Of a stretch of 64,000 bases of DNA, positions 60,263-64,000 are shown piece by piece. A model generated the notes under the pieces. That model searched no databases. It was not told the origin of the DNA and saw only the letters and a program-made list of their open reading frames with translations. Within the stretch, counting starts at the first letter, position 1, and each line of letters starts with the position of its first letter. Made by a program: the position numbers and the translations under genes. The stretch is from Phytoseiulus persimilis (Eukaryota > Arthropoda > Arachnida > Mesostigmata > Phytoseiidae), in NCBI GenBank assembly GCA_037576195.1, contig CM075102.1, positions 48,790,745 through 48,854,744 of the forward strand. The letters run 5' to 3'.

Positions 60263-61200
60263 TTGCGTAAACTAACCAACCTAGAAAGCGGCGGTCAGGC
60301 AACGAAGGTGGGTCAGCCGATACTCCTAGACTCCGACAGATCGACTTCTGTCTTTGGGCACGGGACAATGGGAAACACGGAAAGTGTTTTTGAGGCCGTA
60401 AAATGTATCGGGGAAAGATACTGTGCCACGGGTGCGAAGTGCGGAGCTGCGGGACTGATCTGCAGGCCTTCAGGGTATTTCCGCGCATACCTCGACGCGA
60501 TGACCTCCGGGATCACTCGAACGCCACAGGAAGAAGTTTGCTTGTTTGGAGCCTGTCGTTGGCGGGATCACGGCCCATGGGTGTGAATCCTGAATGGCGT
60601 CTCATCATTTTCTGCTTCGCCTATTCAATGCCAGGAGGGGACCAGAACAGCACTGGTTGATTCGGGAGCTGATTCGAGACAGATGCTCGGTACGTACATC
60701 TTCCAAAAAATATAGTCGCCCTCGTGCAGAGACTGTAAGAGGTCTGTGTCGGGAACTGGAAGAATTCTCAAATCAAGCGAAACCCTTGCTGATCAGCAAG
60801 TCAAAATCCGGAGACAACGAAAATCGGAATCGAGTACCGATCGATTGGCCTGATGCGAAGATCAACACATTCAGCGGCAAAGCTTCGGTACAGCCCATTT
60901 GACCTGTAGGCAGGATGCGGGTCGATTACAGCTTCACGACATTTTCTTCGGCAGAGTAGTACACGTGAAGCGCACGAAGTTGTATCGTTGACGCGAACCG
61001 GAGTCTATCCTGAGACGAGGACTCGACGAAGAGTTATCCCTCGTTCGCCGCTTGAACCGACTGCACCCTGAACAGGGAATTCAATCGGTCCACAAGGGAA
61101 CATCCGAGAATAGCGATGAGGTCGCGGGGAAACTCCAGCAGATTGCAGGCCGTCCGTTGGAGGTGGTGACTTACTGTACGATAACTCATCCGAGGTCCTG
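60263..61200 (+). mobile_element. Fragment of a second retroelement (gag/protease region), broken
   Basis: A cysteine-rich stretch near 60400-60470 resembles gag zinc knuckles, and about 180 bp later a frame reads ALVDSGADS, the aspartic protease active-site motif of LTR retroelements. The piece is incomplete and broken, no terminal repeats were found, and it does not clearly continue the neighbouring gypsy-like element. Family probably Ty3/gypsy or a relative; old. Confidence 0.5.
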
Positions 61201-61248
61201 GCATAACAGACGATCCAAATGAGAGCATTCGCGTCCCTCTGTGTCATG

Positions 61249-61266
61249 GAGCCCCCCCCCCCCCCC
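61249..61266. repeat. Poly-C tract
   Basis: A run of about 16-17 C followed by CTCCCTCC. One of several long C or G runs in the right third of the window. Confidence 0.8.
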
Positions 61267-61800
61267 TCCCTCCTTTCTGATGACTTCGTCTCGGATAAAA
61301 GCATCACTTCCCCGGCTAGCCAGTCCAACTCCACTGCTCCCGACATCGAGCTCTGCCTCGAATTCCCTGTTTGGCCTTCCGGCCGTGTTTCATCTTTCAT
61401 GGTACCTATCAACAAATGAACGGAATGACGATTCTTCGCGGCTCACAATCGTGTCACGATTCCATTTGGTTGTCATCATCAGAACTGGGGATATTGATTT
61501 AGTACGCTTAGTTTGTGGAATTTTTCATGGGGAGTGAATGAGGCCCCGATTCCAGCGTGAGTTTATGTCGTCAAATCCACAGCCCTATAAGATCTTTCTT
61601 TTATATAAGGAATTCCATCTCACCCGTTCAAGGTCGAGGATTGGGCGCCAAACAAGCAAAAGTCATGATCGGCCCGCGAGATCGCCGTAAGAAGTGACAC
61701 AATGGCTAATCGCATGTCGATGCCTGCTGTCTGTCATTCTGGATTGAAGCTTTCAAGGGAAGTTCTGAGCTCTCACACACATCGGTTTTCCAGGGAGAGA

Positions 61801-62340
61801 ATGGGACACAGAACTCACGACGAGATAAGAGGTGGAGCTGACAAACTCAAAAAAGAAAAGAAGAAAAAAAAGAAAGAGGCCAAGAGTAAGAGTGAAAGCA
61901 AGGCGAAGAGTCACAGCACAAGAGAGATGGCATCTACGATTCCCGGGAGCGAAGGGAGCTTCGAGAGAAGGCCCACGACCGGCTACTTCCTGTGGATGAT
62001 CGAGAACAGGGATCGTATCGAAGAGGAAAACCCAGGCATGACGCTCCCTGAAATCGGATCTGAATGCGGCAGGCAGTATCGGGAGCTCTCAGACAGACAC
62101 GAATGGAGCGAACGTTGCGCTAAACTAAAGAAGAAATGGAAAGAGGTGCGTTTCGGGGATCTTTGACCAACAGTCTTGATTCCGGAGGAGGACTTTGATT
62201 TTAGCGGTTCTTTGAATGTAAGTCGAATCTTTCCCATTCAGCTTCAAGCCAGTGAGTCCGCCAAATCTAGAGACACAAGTCACGAAAGCGAAACGAGCAG
62301 CACTAGTCCTTCCGGCAGTGCGAGCGATGGCTCCTCTTAA
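61801..62340 (+). CDS. HMG-box protein 2 (paralogue of HMG-box protein 1)
   Basis: Two exons, 61801-62145 and 62242-62340, give 147 residues. A lysine-rich N-terminal stretch (LKKEKKKKKKEAKSKSESK) precedes an HMG box reading TTGYFLWMIENRDRIEEENP then GMTLPEIGSECGRQYREL, clearly related to the box of the gene at 51441. The short second exon is serine-rich and ends TSPSGSASDGSS. As in gene 1, a likely acceptor (TTTTCCAG) sits just before the ATG and an intron follows the box directly in phase 0, so the gene plan is shared. Compared with gene 1 the basic region lies before the box rather than after it, and several basic box residues are replaced by acidic ones (for example IKKENP to IEEENP), which may weaken DNA binding. 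An upstream ATG at 61702 is open but would ignore the acceptor. Confidence 0.8.
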
Positions 62341-63600
62341 CAGGCGAAACGACTCTGGATGACAGAGTTGTTTCAGAAGAAAATCGGCACTAGTCCACAA
62401 GCATTCAAAAAGTGATGTTTCGGAGCGGATTCTCCGTCCGGAAGTGAAACCCATGACAGTACGCCTGAAGCCTTTCTTGCTCCGTGTGGATCCGACGCTC
62501 CCGGTAGCATCCGTAGTTGACCATCCCCCCCCCCCCCCCCCCCCCCCCTCCCGATGCTTAGCACGCTTCGATCCGGCGACCGCTGTTGAGCTGCTCTATT
62601 CCTTAAGAAATTACCAAAGAGGCGCTGTAGTATACACAATGACAGGCATATCTTCCTGTCTTCCATATCTCCCTATTGCACAGACTCGACCATTCTGAAT
62701 CAAAACCGAGGAGTCGTTATCTGCGGCTTTTGAGAGCCCGGAGTTCTTGAAATTCCCTACGCTTCCCTGCAGGAAGCATCCGGTCTATCACCGGGCGGAG
62801 CCCGCGACTTTTTTTCAGGTTAGATTGAGCACCTCACATTGAAGATGATGCAATTCTTTAGCCAGCAGGAGCTCCTGCAGTAAGAGTGGTGGCCTTCGTC
62901 CTAGCGGCGTCCCGGGGAGATACTTCTCCTCATCAAAGTTCCCTCTCATGGCGAGTAATCTATTCCTCGAATAGTCTGAACATGAGACCCGACCGATGGC
63001 GCTCCACACTCCTCTCACTTGCTCGACGGAATCAAGGGTCGAAGCCCGGAGCGCCGACATCTCGTTAGCCGTGCGAACCACGGTACTCAAGACGAGTGGT
63101 GATCGACCGGTAGGGCGCGACGCTCCAGGTTCTTTCTCAAGCAAATAATGTGATTCTGAAATGTTCAAGAAACGACGCGAGATCCGGTAAGGAAATACCG
63201 AGGTCTCATGCAGTCGTTTTGATAAATGGTGAGCATCACGACAGCTCCATGAAGTGGGACGCGCAAACTATATCCTTCTTCCTGACAGGTCATGATTCCA
63301 GCAGTGACGTTTACACTCGCCAGATTTGTTGCCTAGGTCCAGATATGAGTTTGCCGCCTGGAGACTCAGGATGGCAGGGATTTCGAATATACATTCAGAA
63401 ATCTCAGGTTGGGGACTCTAGGTAACGCACGGAGTAAAACTCTCGCGAGGCCCGGGAAATCTTCGAGATCACGGCTTCCCATCGAGATGAGATTCATCGG
63501 ATGGAAAACTCCCGTGTTCCGGCTGATGGCGTCCGATCTGCCAAGTAACGTTGGCTGGCCACGGACAATAAGTGGTCGAGGGAGGAGTAGATGAACGAAC
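62341..63600. other. Unassigned region with poly-C tract
   Basis: A 26-27 nt run of C lies at about 62525-62550. Otherwise no gene, RNA or clear repeat is supported; short frames such as 63150-63425 have no recognisable domain. Confidence 0.35.
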
Positions 63601-64000
63601 GGGTTGGAACCGATACCGTTCGCAATGAGCATCGATGACTCTGAGGGGATCCCGCTCAGAGATCGTCTCGTGTATGAAGTGAGGGACCAGTTAGACAACT
63701 ACTACGGACTGGCTGCTGTTTGGGACCTGAGACTGGAAGGAGTAGCGTTCGCACCGATGAATGCATTGTGTGGGAAGATCCTCCCGTTGCGAACCGTGGC
63801 CGGAGGTAGTTTTACGACCGAAAATTCGGAGGTTCTTTTGGACCGTTACGAGTAACCAGCATCGGTTCGGGCAGGACAAAGGGAATTTGTAAAACTCAAA
63901 ATTTCCTGCCCGATTCCGATCAACGTGATTGCCGATTCGTCCGGCATTAGCTGGAGTGCTGTTTCTGAGAGGGGTCAAGAGAGTGGCAAGTATCGTTCGG
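63601..64000 (+). mobile_element. Possible retroelement RNase H fragment at window edge
   Basis: The last 120 bases read PIPINVIADSSGISWSAVS, like the start of a retroelement RNase H domain (…ADAS-GIG-AV). The preceding 250 bases are open but unrecognised. The sequence leaves the window, and the piece appears broken; family cannot be assigned. Confidence 0.3.

Noticed and set aside
1-64000. CRISPR arrays, operons, riboswitches and rRNA genes
   Set aside because: The DNA is eukaryotic with spliced genes; no evenly spaced short repeats, rRNA segments or bacterial signals were seen.

Overview
The window looks like nuclear DNA of a small-genome arthropod, most likely a mite or tick relative. The inference rests on many short exons with mostly 70-130 bp introns, GC near 50%, tightly packed genes on both strands, and animal-only genes (JAK, NCOA5, POMGNT1-type glycosyltransferase, TMEM35). 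There is nothing bacterial here. Taxonomy below 'arthropod, probably Acari' is inference.

Layout. 0.6-2.1 kb (+): CHCHD4/Mia40, convergent with TSR1 (2.6-6.5 kb, -), whose 14 exons join in frame to 806 residues. 9.5-13.2 kb (-): a four-exon acyl-CoA delta-9 desaturase with a 2.3 kb first intron. 15.75-16.02 kb: a foldback repeat. 16.3-18.6 kb (+): exons for a FAM3/ILEI domain. 19.3-20.6 kb (-): a single-exon neutral sphingomyelinase. 23.5-24.8 kb: a large foldback DNA transposon derivative directly abutted by a pogo-like MITE. 26.4-29.8 kb (+): exons of a POMGNT1-like GT13 glycosyltransferase, with a five-exon coiled-coil gene inside one intron on the opposite strand. The FAM3/ILEI exons and the GT13 exons may form one gene, since POMGNT1 has that domain order; if so the sphingomyelinase is nested too.

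33.1-34.2 kb (+): a TMEM35/NACHO-like membrane protein in five exons. 36.0-36.2 kb (-): a secreted, cysteine-rich, psychimicin-like antimicrobial peptide with a TATA box. 38.6 kb: a hAT MITE with a perfect 8-bp target duplication. 39.9-42.5 kb (+): an NCOA5-like protein (RRM, RS linker, anticodon-binding-like domain, conserved tail). 44.7-49.1 kb (-): a complete Janus kinase, 8 exons, 1124 residues. 51.4-53.6 kb and 61.8-62.3 kb (+): two related genes with an SSRP1-type HMG box and the same exon plan, the first with a 580-residue lysine/serine tail.

Between the HMG genes lies retroelement debris: an old Ty3/gypsy-like LTR element (54.7-59.6 kb) interrupted by a deleted hAT transposon with a clear 8-bp duplication, then fragments of a second retroelement (60.3-61.2 kb) and possibly a third at the right edge. 

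Functionally the genes are a mixed set (mitochondrial import, ribosome assembly, lipid desaturation, sphingolipid hydrolysis, O-mannose glycosylation, receptor chaperoning, JAK signalling, immunity) without operon-like logic. The most unusual items are the psychimicin-like peptide, the paired SSRP1-box genes, the nested gene architecture around the GT13 gene and the compound foldback/MITE island.
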